Shown here in pieces: positions 1-8,532 of a stretch of 49,163 nt of DNA. The notes under the pieces are model-generated. The model had not been told where the DNA came from and made no database searches. It worked only from the letters and a program-made list of their open reading frames with translations. Origin of the DNA: an uncultured Opitutales bacterium (GTDB lineage: Bacteria; Verrucomicrobiota; Verrucomicrobiia; Opitutales; Intestinicryptomonadaceae); NCBI GenBank assembly GCA_944390805.1, contig CALXQW010000012.1, positions 1 to 49,163 of the forward strand, written 5' to 3'. Position numbers and translations under genes: made by a program. Within the stretch, counting starts at the first letter, position 1, and every line of letters begins with the position of its first letter.

Positions 1-188
1 CAGTAGAATTTACCGAGAGCGACTTTGGCTATACATATAATGGAGAGATAAATTCGTTAAATGGGAGTTTTCTAATAGAGAACAATTCATTATATTTTGT
101 GTCTGTGCCAGAGCCAGCCGAGTATGCGGCAATATTTGGCATGCTGGCGTTGGGTCTTGCATTGTGGCGCAGAAAAAATAGCCGATAA
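1..188 (+). CDS. PEP-CTERM sorting-domain protein, C-terminal end only
   Basis: The reading frame is open from the left edge (first complete codon at base 3) and stops with TAA at 186-188. The last 26 or so residues form a textbook PEP-CTERM tail: a VPEP motif, a single hydrophobic segment (AAIFGMLALGLALW) and a terminal RRK cluster. In this family the tail is recognised by an exosortase, which cleaves it and attaches the protein to the cell surface or exopolysaccharide. The visible upstream part is Asn/Ser/Thr-rich and looks like the end of a beta-rich surface domain, so nothing can be said about the main function. The gene is followed by a likely intrinsic terminator. The tail assignment is firm; the rest of the protein lies outside the window. 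Confidence 0.85.
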   Translation, partial: VEFTESDFGYTYNGEINSLNGSFLIENNSLYFVSVPEPAEYAAIFGMLALGLALWRRKNSR

Positions 189-211
189 ATTTTATAATAA
201 AGTTTCTCAGC

Positions 212-241
212 GTGGTGGCATCTATGTGCCGCCACTCTTTC
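212..241 (+). terminator. Intrinsic terminator after the PEP-CTERM gene
   Basis: A 9-bp stem (gtggtggca / tgccgccac, one G-U pair) with a 6-base loop at 221-226 is followed by a T-rich tract. It lies 24 bases after the PEP-CTERM stop codon and separates that gene from the next one. The U-tract is interrupted by C, so it may be of moderate strength. Confidence 0.6.
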
Positions 242-323
242 TATTCGATATCGTCTGAAAATTCATCAGTGAATGGGAAAATTGTATTATGTTGACATAT
301 CGAGATATTTTTTTTGCGAATAC

Positions 324-352
324 TTGAAAGATAAGATGTCTTTATTTATACG
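324..352 (+). promoter_or_regulatory. Possible sigma-70-type promoter for the Tat-exported oxidoreductase
   Basis: TTGAAA at 324-329 (5/6 to the -35 consensus) is followed, after 17 bases, by TATACG at 347-352 (4/6 to the -10 consensus). Transcription would start near 359 and leave a leader of about 43 bases that contains the ribosome binding site GAGGAGA. A second TTGACA at 292-297 has no convincing -10 partner. Confidence 0.35.
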
Positions 353-402
353 TATGCCATTATAGCTTTAATTTGTATTTTTTTAGATAGAGGAGATTAT
401 TT

Positions 403-1788
403 ATGGACAGAAGAAATTTTCTAAAGAGTTCGGCGGCATTTGGTTCTATATTAATATTGCCATCTCTCTTGCGTGCAAAAGTTCAGGGGGCGAACTCTAA
501 GTTGGGCGTTGCAGTTATAGGTTGGGGAGGGCAAGGCTTCTCTACTATAAGGTCATTGCTTGCCAGTCCTGATGCGCGCATAGTGGCGCTTTGCGATGTT
601 GACGAAAACAGGATTGCCAAGACCTATGGCAATGAAAACAGGAAGAAGTATATAGACCAGCTTGAAGGTATACCGCGTTTTTCCGACTACCGAGTAATGC
701 TCGATAAGATGGATAAAGACATAGATGCTGTTGCCGTATGCACGCCTGACCATTCTCACTATCCAATATGCGCTTGGGCAATAGCAAAGGGGAAACACGT
801 ATTTTGTGAAAAGCCGCTTACGCGCACGATATGGGAATCGCGCGAGATACGGAGGCTTGCTGAAGAGGCCGGTGTATATACCCAGATGGGGAATCAGGTG
901 CATACAAACGACGCATGGCGTACCATACGCGAGTGGTTTGATTCCGGCATAATGGGCGAGGTTGAAGACATATACGCGTGGACGGACAGATCTTGGGGAT
1001 TTGACACTCCCCCGCAGCCTACATTGCCTATCCCTAAAGGATTGGATTATAATCTGTGGCTTAATGTTGCTCAAAATAGGCCGTACAGCAAAGATTTTGT
1101 GCCGTTTCATTGGCGTGGGCTTAGAGATTTTGGTACTGGGTCGGCTGGGGATATGGCGTGCCACTTTTTGGATAATCCTTATTCAGCTTTCAATTTGGGC
1201 CTGCCGTATAAAATAGTTTCCGATGCCCTGCCGAGCAAAGATTTCTCATGGCCTAAAGCGGCAAGCATAGACATGTTCTTTAAGAATAAATACGGCAGGA
1301 ACGGCGAGGTTAAGCTGCATTGGTTCGACGGCTTAAGAAGGCCGAAAGAAATAAAGGGCGTCTCAGAGGCCGAGCTCAAAGATCCGAAAAACAAAAACTG
1401 CATATATATAGTGGGAACCAAGCATACTATGACTTTCCTGTATACTGGTTCCGGCGTAAAACTTGTGGATAGAGATGCTCAAGTAGAGCTGATGAAAGCA
1501 GGGAAAATTCCATCTAAGACTATTGCCCGAAACAGATTCCCTTACAATCCACAGGGAGACTGGGCAAATGCCTGCGTGGAGGGCAGAATGCCTGAGTCCA
1601 ACTTCTCCTATGCCGCTCCGTTTACAGAGTTGGCTTTGCTCAGTATGATTTCCTGCATACATCCTAATGTTGAGTTGTTCTACGATGCAAAAAATATGAG
1701 TTTTAAAAACTATCCCGATGCGGATAAGTTTACTCGTTCTCTTTACGATTACAGAAAAGAATTTTTGCCTTCTGCGCCAAAAATATAA
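403..1788 (+). CDS. Tat-exported Gfo/Idh/MocA-family oxidoreductase
   Basis: This 461-residue protein belongs to the NAD(P)-dependent sugar oxidoreductase superfamily. The N-terminus has a twin-arginine signal (DRRNFLKSS, then a hydrophobic stretch to about residue 25), so it should be exported folded with its cofactor bound. The Rossmann nucleotide-binding loop is seen as GWGGQG near residues 40-45. The family EKP motif appears as CEKPLT near residues 135-140, and GDMACHFLDNP in the C-terminal half is the usual catalytic-domain region. A strong GAGGAGA site precedes the ATG. Exported members act on sugars or glycosides in the periplasm; the substrate cannot be read from sequence. It is flanked by terminators and is probably monocistronic, but its position beside a uronate operon suggests a carbohydrate role. 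Confidence 0.85.
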   Translation: MDRRNFLKSSAAFGSILILPSLLRAKVQGANSKLGVAVIGWGGQGFSTIRSLLASPDARIVALCDVDENRIAKTYGNENRKKYIDQLEGIPRFSDYRVMLDKMDKDIDAVAVCTPDHSHYPICAWAIAKGKHVFCEKPLTRTIWESREIRRLAEEAGVYTQMGNQVHTNDAWRTIREWFDSGIMGEVEDIYAWTDRSWGFDTPPQPTLPIPKGLDYNLWLNVAQNRPYSKDFVPFHWRGLRDFGTGSAGDMACHFLDNPYSAFNLGLPYKIVSDALPSKDFSWPKAASIDMFFKNKYGRNGEVKLHWFDGLRRPKEIKGVSEAELKDPKNKNCIYIVGTKHTMTFLYTGSGVKLVDRDAQVELMKAGKIPSKTIARNRFPYNPQGDWANACVEGRMPESNFSYAAPFTELALLSMISCIHPNVELFYDAKNMSFKNYPDADKFTRSLYDYRKEFLPSAPKI

Positions 1789-1845
1789 TTTGTAATTTGA
1801 ATATCATTTATCTCGAGCTTTTTGCCATAAAATATATATTGCTTG

Positions 1846-1878
1846 TTGCGCCGTTATCTGTTGACGGCGCAATTTTTT
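1846..1878 (+). terminator. Intrinsic terminator after the Tat oxidoreductase
   Basis: A perfect 9-bp GC-rich stem (ttgcgccgt / acggcgcaa) with a 9-base loop at 1855-1863 is followed directly by six T residues at 1873-1878. It isolates the oxidoreductase gene from the lacI promoter. Confidence 0.85.
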
Positions 1879-1978
1879 ATGGCAGGATGATAAAAGTTAT
1901 ATGATAGCAAACTACTCTGGTATTTTGCTGTGCATGTATAAGTTTTATAGGGGGAAGAAGATTGGTTTATCGGTTTCG

Positions 1979-1992
1979 CTCAAACGTTTGAG
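1979..1992 (+). promoter_or_regulatory. 14-bp perfect palindrome, probable LacI-family operator
   Basis: CTCAAACGTTTGAG is its own reverse complement and has the central CG typical of LacI/GalR operators. It sits 8 bases upstream of the predicted -35 element and about 50 bases upstream of the lacI-type gene, which fits autoregulation and control of the uronate operon by that regulator. I did not notice a second copy elsewhere in the window, but I could not search it exhaustively. Confidence 0.65.
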
Positions 1993-2000
1993 AAAATATC

Positions 2001-2028
2001 TTGACAGGTGCTATTTGGCACGTAGGAT
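2001..2028 (+). promoter_or_regulatory. Predicted promoter of the lacI-uronate operon
   Basis: A consensus TTGACA at 2001-2006 is followed, after 16 bases, by TAGGAT at 2023-2028 (4/6 to the -10 consensus). Transcription would begin about 2035, only some five bases before the ATG at 2040, so the lacI transcript would be nearly leaderless. The -35 match is strong and the -10 match moderate. Confidence 0.5.
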
Positions 2029-2039
2029 AGCCTTTGATT

Positions 2040-3026
2040 ATGGAAAGTTTCGCTAAGCCCACACAAAAAGATATAGCCAAGAAATTGGGAGTTTCAGTTT
2101 CTTTGGTTTCGAGGGTGCTTTCAGGACAGGGGGAGAAAGTAGGAATATCGCAAGCAAGGATAAAGGCGGTTATGGATGCCGCCCGCGAGTGCGACTATGT
2201 TCCCCTTTCTGCAGCTCTTGCCCTCAAGGGTAAAAAGACAAGAACCCTCGGAGTTGTGGTTTACGATTTCCACGATCCGTTTTTTGGCAAACTTATAGCG
2301 GAGCTTCAAACCTATGCCCATACGCGGGACTATTCCCTTGTTTTGGTAGGATTCGTAAACCGAGTGCCTGAGGCGGCAGATTTGGCTCCTTTGTTTAAGC
2401 ATTTTGTAGACGGGATAATAATTCTTGGTTCTTTCGGAGACTTGAATTGGCTGGATAAATTTAGGAATATACCAATTATGCGAGTCGGCCGAGGCGAGGA
2501 CAGCAGAATATCCTTTTCTGTCGGGGTTGACGAGTCTGATGCGGCCCGCCAGATAGTTGAGCATTTAAAGGGTATTGGCAAAAGGCACTTTAGATATGTA
2601 GCGCGCGATATGTCTGTTCATGAGTTGCGCTGGAAGGCCGCGGAGGCCGCCGCAAAAGAAGCTGGCTGCTCAATGACGCGCTTTGAGAGGAAATCATTTG
2701 AGAACGATTTCCTTGCCGGTGTTGCGGCCGGCGCCGAAGACTTTTCTGCCGATGAAGTTGATGCCTTTATTTGCTCAACTGATGTGGCTGCAATGGGGGT
2801 TATAAAATCTTTGGTTGCGTCTGGGAAGAAGATTCCGGAGGATGTAGCGGTTGTGGGGTTTGACGATATTGCCTCTGCGGAATATTTCATTCCGTCGATA
2901 ACGTCGGTTAGGCAGCCTGTGGAATTGTTCGCAAAGCGTGTTATAGACTTTGTTTCCGACAAAACCAAACCAGGAGAATTTTGCGAGAAGGCTACTCTTG
3001 TTGTAAGGGAGAGTACAGCAGGATAG
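2040..3026 (+). CDS. LacI/GalR-family transcriptional regulator of the uronate operon
   Basis: This is a 328-residue repressor-type regulator of normal family length. A helix-turn-helix fills the first 25 or so residues (TQKDIAKKLGVSVSLVSRVL), followed by the hinge region (PLSAALALKGKKTRTLGVVV). A periplasmic-binding-protein-like effector domain runs to the end and includes DVAVVGFDDIASAEYF near residues 275-290. I place the start at ATG 2040; an in-frame TTG at 2034 would add two residues. The effector is probably a uronate-pathway intermediate such as fructuronate or 2-keto-3-deoxygluconate; this is inference from the neighbours. The palindrome at 1979-1992 is the likely operator. The gene is 46 bases upstream of the KDG kinase, with no terminator between them. 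Confidence 0.92.
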   Translation: MESFAKPTQKDIAKKLGVSVSLVSRVLSGQGEKVGISQARIKAVMDAARECDYVPLSAALALKGKKTRTLGVVVYDFHDPFFGKLIAELQTYAHTRDYSLVLVGFVNRVPEAADLAPLFKHFVDGIIILGSFGDLNWLDKFRNIPIMRVGRGEDSRISFSVGVDESDAARQIVEHLKGIGKRHFRYVARDMSVHELRWKAAEAAAKEAGCSMTRFERKSFENDFLAGVAAGAEDFSADEVDAFICSTDVAAMGVIKSLVASGKKIPEDVAVVGFDDIASAEYFIPSITSVRQPVELFAKRVIDFVSDKTKPGEFCEKATLVVRESTAG

Positions 3027-3072
3027 GAATTTTAGTTTTAATAAATGAAAATTTGTAGAAGGAGATTTTAAT

Positions 3073-4167
3073 ATGCTAAATATAAAGAGTAAGGAAGAGA
3101 CAAATTTTGATATAGTATCGCTTGGGGAAGTCATGTTAAGGCTGGATCCCGGCGAGGGGCGCATACGCACCGCGCGCAGTTTCAAGGTATGGGAAGGCGG
3201 CGGAGAGTACAATGTTGCAAGGGGGCTTAGGCGCTGTTTTGGAATGCGTGCGGCGGTTGTAACAGGAATAGTAAGAAATGAAGTTGGGCTTCTACTTGAA
3301 GATTTTATTCTTCAGGGCGGAGTCAACATGGATTACGTCAAGTGGTTCGATTTTGACGGAGTTGGAAGGGGCGCAAGAAATTCCCTGAATTTTACTGAGC
3401 GCGGGTTTGGCGTGCGCGGAGCGGTGGGTTGTTCAGACCGCGGCAACGGCGCGGCGTCGAAACTGCGCGCTGGCGATATAGATTGGGACGGGCTATTTGG
3501 CAAGGCTGGTGTGCGCTGGCTTCATACGGGCGGCATATATGCGGCTCTTTCGGAGACTACTCCGGAGGTGGTTTTGGAGGCTCTTAAGGCTGCAAAGAGG
3601 CACGGGGTTATAGTCTCGTACGACCTCAACTACCGTCCAAGTTTGTGGAAGGCCATAGGCGGGAAGGAGAAGGCTCGCGAGGTAAACCGCAGCATAGCCG
3701 AGTACGTCGACGTGATGATAGGCAACGAGGAAGACTTCACCGCGTGTCTGGGCTTTGAGGTTGAGGGCTTGGGCGAGGACATCTCCAATGTACAGGCGGA
3801 ATCATTCAAGAAGATGATAGGAAACGTCGTTAAAGAGTATCCCAACTTTAAGGCTGTTGCAACTACACTCAGAAAGGTAAAGAGTGCAACAGTCAACGAC
3901 TGGAGCGCAATCTGCTGGTACGACGGATCCTTCTACGAGTCTAAAAAGCGCGATAATCTTGAGATTTTCGATAGGGTAGGCGGCGGAGACAGTTTTGCCT
4001 CCGGCTTTATCTACGGGCTCATGGAACTTGGAGATCCTCAGAAGGCTGTGGAGTACGGAGCAGCTCACGGGGCTTTGGCTATGACCACTCCCGGCGATAC
4101 ATCTATGGCGACCAAAGCCGAGGTTGAAAAACTTGCAGGCGGCGGATCTGCGAGAGTTGACAGATAG
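3073..4167 (+). CDS. kdgK: 2-keto-3-deoxygluconate kinase (PfkB/ribokinase family)
   Basis: The predicted reaction is ATP-dependent phosphorylation of 2-keto-3-deoxygluconate (KDG) to KDPG. The N-terminal substrate segment (SLGEVMLRLDPGEG, then WEGGGEYNVARGL at about residues 40-52) is typical of KDG kinases. The C-terminal PfkB signature reads DRVGGGDSFASGF at about residues 300-312, with the catalytic Asp at about 306. The protein has 364 residues, somewhat longer than most KDG kinases, because of extra sequence near residues 225-270. A strong GAAGGAGA site precedes the ATG. The specificity call rests on these motifs plus adjacency to KDPG aldolase and the uronate enzymes. Confidence 0.88.
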   Translation: MLNIKSKEETNFDIVSLGEVMLRLDPGEGRIRTARSFKVWEGGGEYNVARGLRRCFGMRAAVVTGIVRNEVGLLLEDFILQGGVNMDYVKWFDFDGVGRGARNSLNFTERGFGVRGAVGCSDRGNGAASKLRAGDIDWDGLFGKAGVRWLHTGGIYAALSETTPEVVLEALKAAKRHGVIVSYDLNYRPSLWKAIGGKEKAREVNRSIAEYVDVMIGNEEDFTACLGFEVEGLGEDISNVQAESFKKMIGNVVKEYPNFKAVATTLRKVKSATVNDWSAICWYDGSFYESKKRDNLEIFDRVGGGDSFASGFIYGLMELGDPQKAVEYGAAHGALAMTTPGDTSMATKAEVEKLAGGGSARVDR

Positions 4168-4232
4168 TAAAAATTTCTTCGCGGTATAATTATAATGTTA
4201 ATATAATAAATCTTTAAAAAAGGGCACATACG

Positions 4233-4880
4233 ATGAAGTTCGACATAAAAAAAGAGATAGAGAAACGCAAACTTGTTGCCGTCATAACAATTAGCGACGT
4301 CGACAAAGCCGTGCCGCTTGCGCGCACGCTTCTTGAGGGCGGTGTCAGCGCGATAGAGCTTACATTGCGCACTCCAGAGGGGCTGGAGTGCATAAGGAGG
4401 GTTGTCTCAGAGGTTCCAGAGATGCTTGTAGGAGCGGGAACCATACTTACACCAAAGCAGGTTTGGCAGGCAAAGGATGCCGGCGCGCATTTCGGCGTAG
4501 CTCCGGGGACAAATGCAAGGGTTATTTCCGCAGCGCAGGATGCGGGCATGTTCTTTGGGCCGGGAGTTTTTACTCCGTCTGAGATAGAGACGGCGCTGGA
4601 GTTCGGCTGCACGCTGCTTAAATATTTTCCGGCGGCGAGCTGCGGTATAGGTCATCTTAAGGCGATGGCTGCGCCATACAAGCACCTTGGGGTAAAATTT
4701 CTGCCGCTTGGCGGAGTAAATTTGGGAAATCTGAAGGAGATGCTCTCAGACCCGCTGATTGCGGCGGTTGGAGGGTCTTGGATTGCGAAAGAATCCATGA
4801 TTTCCGCGGGCGATTTCGACACAATAAGGAAAAACGCAGCAGACGCGGCAAAAGTTATATCCGAACTTGGAAACTGTTAG
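4233..4880 (+). CDS. eda: KDPG aldolase (2-keto-3-deoxy-6-phosphogluconate aldolase)
   Basis: The enzyme cleaves KDPG to pyruvate and glyceraldehyde-3-phosphate, the last step of the pathway. At 215 residues it has the usual length of a class I KDPG/KHG aldolase. The catalytic residues are visible: Glu42 and Arg46 in IELTLRTPEG, and the Schiff-base Lys130 in LLKYFPAA. GAGTI near residues 67-71 and the phosphate-binding LPLGGVNLGN near residue 155 also match the family. The stop codon TAG is followed immediately by the ATG of uronate isomerase, so the two are translationally linked. A KHG-aldolase side activity is possible for this family. Confidence 0.93.
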   Translation: MKFDIKKEIEKRKLVAVITISDVDKAVPLARTLLEGGVSAIELTLRTPEGLECIRRVVSEVPEMLVGAGTILTPKQVWQAKDAGAHFGVAPGTNARVISAAQDAGMFFGPGVFTPSEIETALEFGCTLLKYFPAASCGIGHLKAMAAPYKHLGVKFLPLGGVNLGNLKEMLSDPLIAAVGGSWIAKESMISAGDFDTIRKNAADAAKVISELGNC

Positions 4881-6287
4881 ATGGTGGAAAAATTCATAAA
4901 GGATACTTTTCTATTGGGATCCGAGGCTGCCGAGAAGCTGTACGGCATGTGCGCGGATTTGCCCATACTCGATTTCCACAGCCATCTCGACGCAGCCGAG
5001 GTTGCCGAAGACATGCATTGGGACAATATCGCGCAGGTATGGCTTGGTGGCGATCACTACAAATGGCGCGCGATGCGCTCAAACGGGGTTGAAGAGCGTT
5101 TCTGTACTGGAGACGCTTCCGACAGGGAAAAGTTTTTTGCGTTTGCGCGGACGATGCCGCGGCTACTGCGCAACCCCATGTACCACTGGTGCCACTTGGA
5201 GCTGGCGAGGTTCTTTGGCATAGACGATGTATTGCTCTCCGAGGATACCGCAGGCGATGTGTGGGACAGAGCCAACGCCGTTTTAGCCGGCGGGCTTGGA
5301 GCGCGCAGATGTCTGGAGCTTTGCAATGTTGAAGTTGCTTGCACTACCGACGATCCTTCAAGCACGCTCGATGCCCACAAGGCCTGCGCTGCCGATAAAA
5401 CCCTAAAGACAAAAATACTGCCTACATTCAGGCCCGACAAAGCCCACGCGTTTGGCAATCCAGCCGAGTACGTAAAATATCTGGAGGTTTTGGGGAATAG
5501 CGCAAATGTTAAGATAGAGTCTTTCGACGATTTGATATCGGCGCTGAAGAACAGGCATGATTATTTCGACGCAAACGGCTGTCGGGCGTCGGACCACGGC
5601 ATAGATACGGTGTATTTTTCCGAGAATAACTCTTCCAAGGCCTTGAATGATGCGTTTAGGAGGGTACTTGCGGGATGTGTACCGGATGCTGAGGAGATGG
5701 AGATGTTAAAGTCTGCGGTGCTTATCGAGTGCGCAAAGATGGACGCGCAGTCCGGCTGGGTAAGGCAGATGCATATAGGGCCAATGCGCAACAACAATAC
5801 GGCAATGTTTAAGGCAATAGGGCCTGATACGGGGTTCGATTCAATGGGGGAAAGCAATTACGCGTATGCGCTCTCCCGCCATTTAGACACCCTTTCTGCA
5901 ATGGGAAAGCTAGGCCGCACCATACTTTACAACATACACCCAAAAGACACTCAGATGCTTGCTTCTATGTTGGGCAATTTTCAAGATTCAGAGTGTGCGG
6001 GCAAGTTGCAGCTTGGTAGCGGCTGGTGGTTTCTCGACCAAATGGACGGCATGAAAAGCCAGCTTGAGGCGGTTTCGGCGATGTCGCTTTTGCCCAATTT
6101 TGTTGGTATGCTGACAGATTCCCGCTCGTTCTTGTCGTATTGCAGACACGAGTATTTCAGGCGCATACTGTGCGATATGTTGGGCGCAGATATAAATAGC
6201 GGCGTGCTGCCGAAAGATTACGGGCTGGTTGGCGGAGCAGCCAGAGACATATCTTATTTCAACGCGAAAAAATATTTTAAATTCTAA
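4881..6287 (+). CDS. uxaC: Uronate isomerase (glucuronate/galacturonate isomerase)
   Basis: This enzyme of the amidohydrolase superfamily converts D-glucuronate to D-fructuronate, or galacturonate to tagaturonate. The protein has 468 residues, as expected for UxaC. LDFHSHLDAAEVAED near residues 30-44 is the metal-binding HxH region of the family, and TDSRSFLSYCRHEYFRR near residues 412-428 is the conserved C-terminal signature. HIGPMRNNN in the centre also matches UxaC. The start abuts the stop of the aldolase gene. Since the operon contains the mannonate branch enzymes and no altronate branch, glucuronate is the more likely substrate here. Confidence 0.95.
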   Translation: MVEKFIKDTFLLGSEAAEKLYGMCADLPILDFHSHLDAAEVAEDMHWDNIAQVWLGGDHYKWRAMRSNGVEERFCTGDASDREKFFAFARTMPRLLRNPMYHWCHLELARFFGIDDVLLSEDTAGDVWDRANAVLAGGLGARRCLELCNVEVACTTDDPSSTLDAHKACAADKTLKTKILPTFRPDKAHAFGNPAEYVKYLEVLGNSANVKIESFDDLISALKNRHDYFDANGCRASDHGIDTVYFSENNSSKALNDAFRRVLAGCVPDAEEMEMLKSAVLIECAKMDAQSGWVRQMHIGPMRNNNTAMFKAIGPDTGFDSMGESNYAYALSRHLDTLSAMGKLGRTILYNIHPKDTQMLASMLGNFQDSECAGKLQLGSGWWFLDQMDGMKSQLEAVSAMSLLPNFVGMLTDSRSFLSYCRHEYFRRILCDMLGADINSGVLPKDYGLVGGAARDISYFNAKKYFKF

Positions 6288-6300
6288 GGGTAAGAGTATG

Positions 6301-7434
6301 AAGATAGGATTAATAGGATTGGGTGCGATAGGTTCTATGCACGAAAAGAACCTGTCGGAGGGGAAAGTTCCGGGGGCGGAACTTGTAGCGGTTTGCGATG
6401 AAAAATTTATAGATCCGCAAAAGTACGGGGCATACAGGCAGTACTCAAAGGTAGGCGACCTGCTTGCCGATTCCGATATTGAATCTGTAATAGTTGCAAC
6501 GCCATCATTCAACCACCACGACTTGGCCAAGAAGTGCCTTGAGGCGGGTAAGAATGTGCTTGTTGAAAAGCCCATAGCTCTTACAAGTTTGGACGCAAAA
6601 GATATAGTCTCTTCCGCGAAGAAATCCGGAAAGCTTTGTGCCGTTATGCTCAACCAGCGCACAACTCCGCTTTATATGCGCATAAAGGAGCTGGTTTCAA
6701 GCGGCAGGCTTGGAAAGATAAACAGGGTGTCGTGGTTTATGACAAACTGGTACAGGCCGCAGATATACTTTTCTTCGAGCTCTTGGCGTGGAACTTGGAA
6801 GGGCGAGGCCGGCGGCGCTCTCATAAACCAGTCCATACACAATATAGACATATTTGCATGGGTTTTCGGCCTGCCAAAATTCTTGCGCGCGTGGTGCAAA
6901 TTTGGCAAATACCACGACATCGAAGTTGAGGACGAGGCCACCGCGTACATGGAGTTCGACGGCGGAATGACCGCAACTTTCGCCACGGCCACGGGCGAAC
7001 ACCCCGGCTCAAACCGCTTTGAAATAGCCGCCGACAAGGGCTTTGTGATAGCCGAGGACGGAAAGCTTAGCATAAGCTTTTTTGACAGCCTCGCAGATTA
7101 TACAATGAATACAAAATACATTTTCGGCACGCCGGAAACTCAAACGATTCAGGAGACTTTTGACGGCAAGGGATTGCAGCATGTGGGAGTTCTGCAAGAC
7201 TTTGTTCGCGCGGCAGAAACTGGCGGCAAATGCGCCTTCGACGCGTCTGAGGGCTACGCGAGCGTCTGCTTGGCAAACGCCATGCTGATGTCGGCTTGGA
7301 CAAATACGGATGTTTCCTTCCCGTTTGACGATGCCGCCTATGCTAAGCTTCTTGCGGAAAAGACAGCGGCGTCCAAGTTCCGCGAGAATGTCGCAACAGA
7401 CGGCATATTGGAGTTTTCAAAATCGTTTAGGTAG
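6301..7434 (+). CDS. Cytoplasmic Gfo/Idh/MocA-family oxidoreductase (first of two)
   Basis: This is a 377-residue NAD(P)-dependent oxidoreductase with no signal peptide. MKIGLIGLGAIGSMH at the N-terminus is a canonical GxGxxG Rossmann motif, VLVEKPIAL near residues 92-100 is the catalytic-Lys EKP motif, and GGALINQSIHNIDIFAW near residues 171-187 is the substrate-domain motif with its conserved His. A longer reading frame begins at 6229, but it would overlap uxaC by 59 bases; the ATG at 6301 starts exactly at the Rossmann strand and is preceded by AAGGGTAAGAG. The gene lies between uxaC and a second Gfo/Idh gene. The substrate is probably a sugar acid or modified sugar entering the uronate route, but this cannot be read from sequence. 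Confidence 0.9.
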   Translation, partial: KIGLIGLGAIGSMHEKNLSEGKVPGAELVAVCDEKFIDPQKYGAYRQYSKVGDLLADSDIESVIVATPSFNHHDLAKKCLEAGKNVLVEKPIALTSLDAKDIVSSAKKSGKLCAVMLNQRTTPLYMRIKELVSSGRLGKINRVSWFMTNWYRPQIYFSSSSWRGTWKGEAGGALINQSIHNIDIFAWVFGLPKFLRAWCKFGKYHDIEVEDEATAYMEFDGGMTATFATATGEHPGSNRFEIAADKGFVIAEDGKLSISFFDSLADYTMNTKYIFGTPETQTIQETFDGKGLQHVGVLQDFVRAAETGGKCAFDASEGYASVCLANAMLMSAWTNTDVSFPFDDAAYAKLLAEKTAASKFRENVATDGILEFSKSFR

Positions 7435-7440
7435 AGTCTT

Positions 7441-8532
7441 ATGTCGAAACATTCGAGCGGATACGACTATGTGCCCGACGGATCGGGCAAAAAGGTTTGC
7501 GAAAAGGGGCAGTTCAGGTTTGCGGCGGCAGGATTGGACCACGGCCATATATACGCCATGACCCAGGGGCTAATTTCTGCTGGGGCCGAGTGCGCGTGGG
7601 TTTACGATCCGGACAGAAACAAAGTTGACGCGTTTTTAAAGCGTTTTCCAAATGTGAGGGTGGCTTCGTCTGCCGACGACATATTTTCCGATCCTTCGGT
7701 AATTTTAGTGGCAAACGCGGGCATACCGTCGGCCAGGGCGGATTTCGGCATAAGGGTGCTTGACGCAGGCAAGCACTTCTTTGTGGACAAGCCCCCATTT
7801 ACAACCTTAAAGCAGCTTGAGCGCGCAAGGGAAAAGACCGCAAAGACGGGTTTAAAGTACATGCCCTATTATGCGGAGCGCATACATAACCAGGCGGCTG
7901 AAAAGGCTTTGGAACTTGTAAGACAGGGCGAGATAGGAAAGGTTATACAGGTTTTGATTTTAGCTCCGCACAGGCTTTCAAAAGACGCGCGCCCATATTG
8001 GTTTTTCGAGCGCGAAAAATACGGCGGTATACTTTGCGATATAGGTTCGCACCAGTTCGAGCAGTTTCTGTCGTTTTCTGGCTCGTCGGACGGGACGATA
8101 AATTTTGCGCGCGTGGCAAACATGGGCAATCCAGAGTATCCACAGCTTCAGGATTTCGGCGAGGCGTCTATGACTACCGATACGGGGGCGTCTTGCTATT
8201 GCAGGGTTGACTGGTTTACGCCAAACGGCTTGCCCGTATGGGGCGACGGCCGCACCTTCATAACCGGCACAGAGGGATACATAGAAATAAGAAAGTACAT
8301 AGACTATTCCATGCCCGACAACCCTTGCCAGATACTCTATCTTACAAACAATTCTTCTGCCACGCGCAGATTCGATTGCCGCGATATGGAATTCCCATTC
8401 TTCGGAAATTTCATTTTGGACATCTTAAACGGAACTGAAAACGCCATGACTCAGGAGCACGCCTTCAAGGCTGCGGAACTTTCATTAAAAGCACAAATCT
8501 TAGCGGAGGAAACATCTAATGCCCGAAAATAA
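7441..8532 (+). CDS. Divergent Gfo/Idh/MocA-like oxidoreductase (second of two)
   Basis: The 363-residue protein has the overall Gfo/Idh layout, but its cofactor loop is atypical. The first strand reads FRFAAAGLDHGHIYAM near residues 24-39 in place of a clear GxGxxG. The EKP motif is changed to VDKPPFTT near residues 117-124. GGILCDIGSHQFEQFLSF near residues 194-211 aligns with the substrate-domain motif and keeps a His. It starts 6 bases after the first Gfo/Idh gene and overlaps the transporter gene by 14 bases, so it is firmly in the operon. It may use a different cofactor-binding geometry or a different substrate from its neighbour. The role is unknown; conversion of an oxidised or substituted uronate is one possibility. 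Confidence 0.85.
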   Translation: MSKHSSGYDYVPDGSGKKVCEKGQFRFAAAGLDHGHIYAMTQGLISAGAECAWVYDPDRNKVDAFLKRFPNVRVASSADDIFSDPSVILVANAGIPSARADFGIRVLDAGKHFFVDKPPFTTLKQLERAREKTAKTGLKYMPYYAERIHNQAAEKALELVRQGEIGKVIQVLILAPHRLSKDARPYWFFEREKYGGILCDIGSHQFEQFLSFSGSSDGTINFARVANMGNPEYPQLQDFGEASMTTDTGASCYCRVDWFTPNGLPVWGDGRTFITGTEGYIEIRKYIDYSMPDNPCQILYLTNNSSATRRFDCRDMEFPFFGNFILDILNGTENAMTQEHAFKAAELSLKAQILAEETSNARK

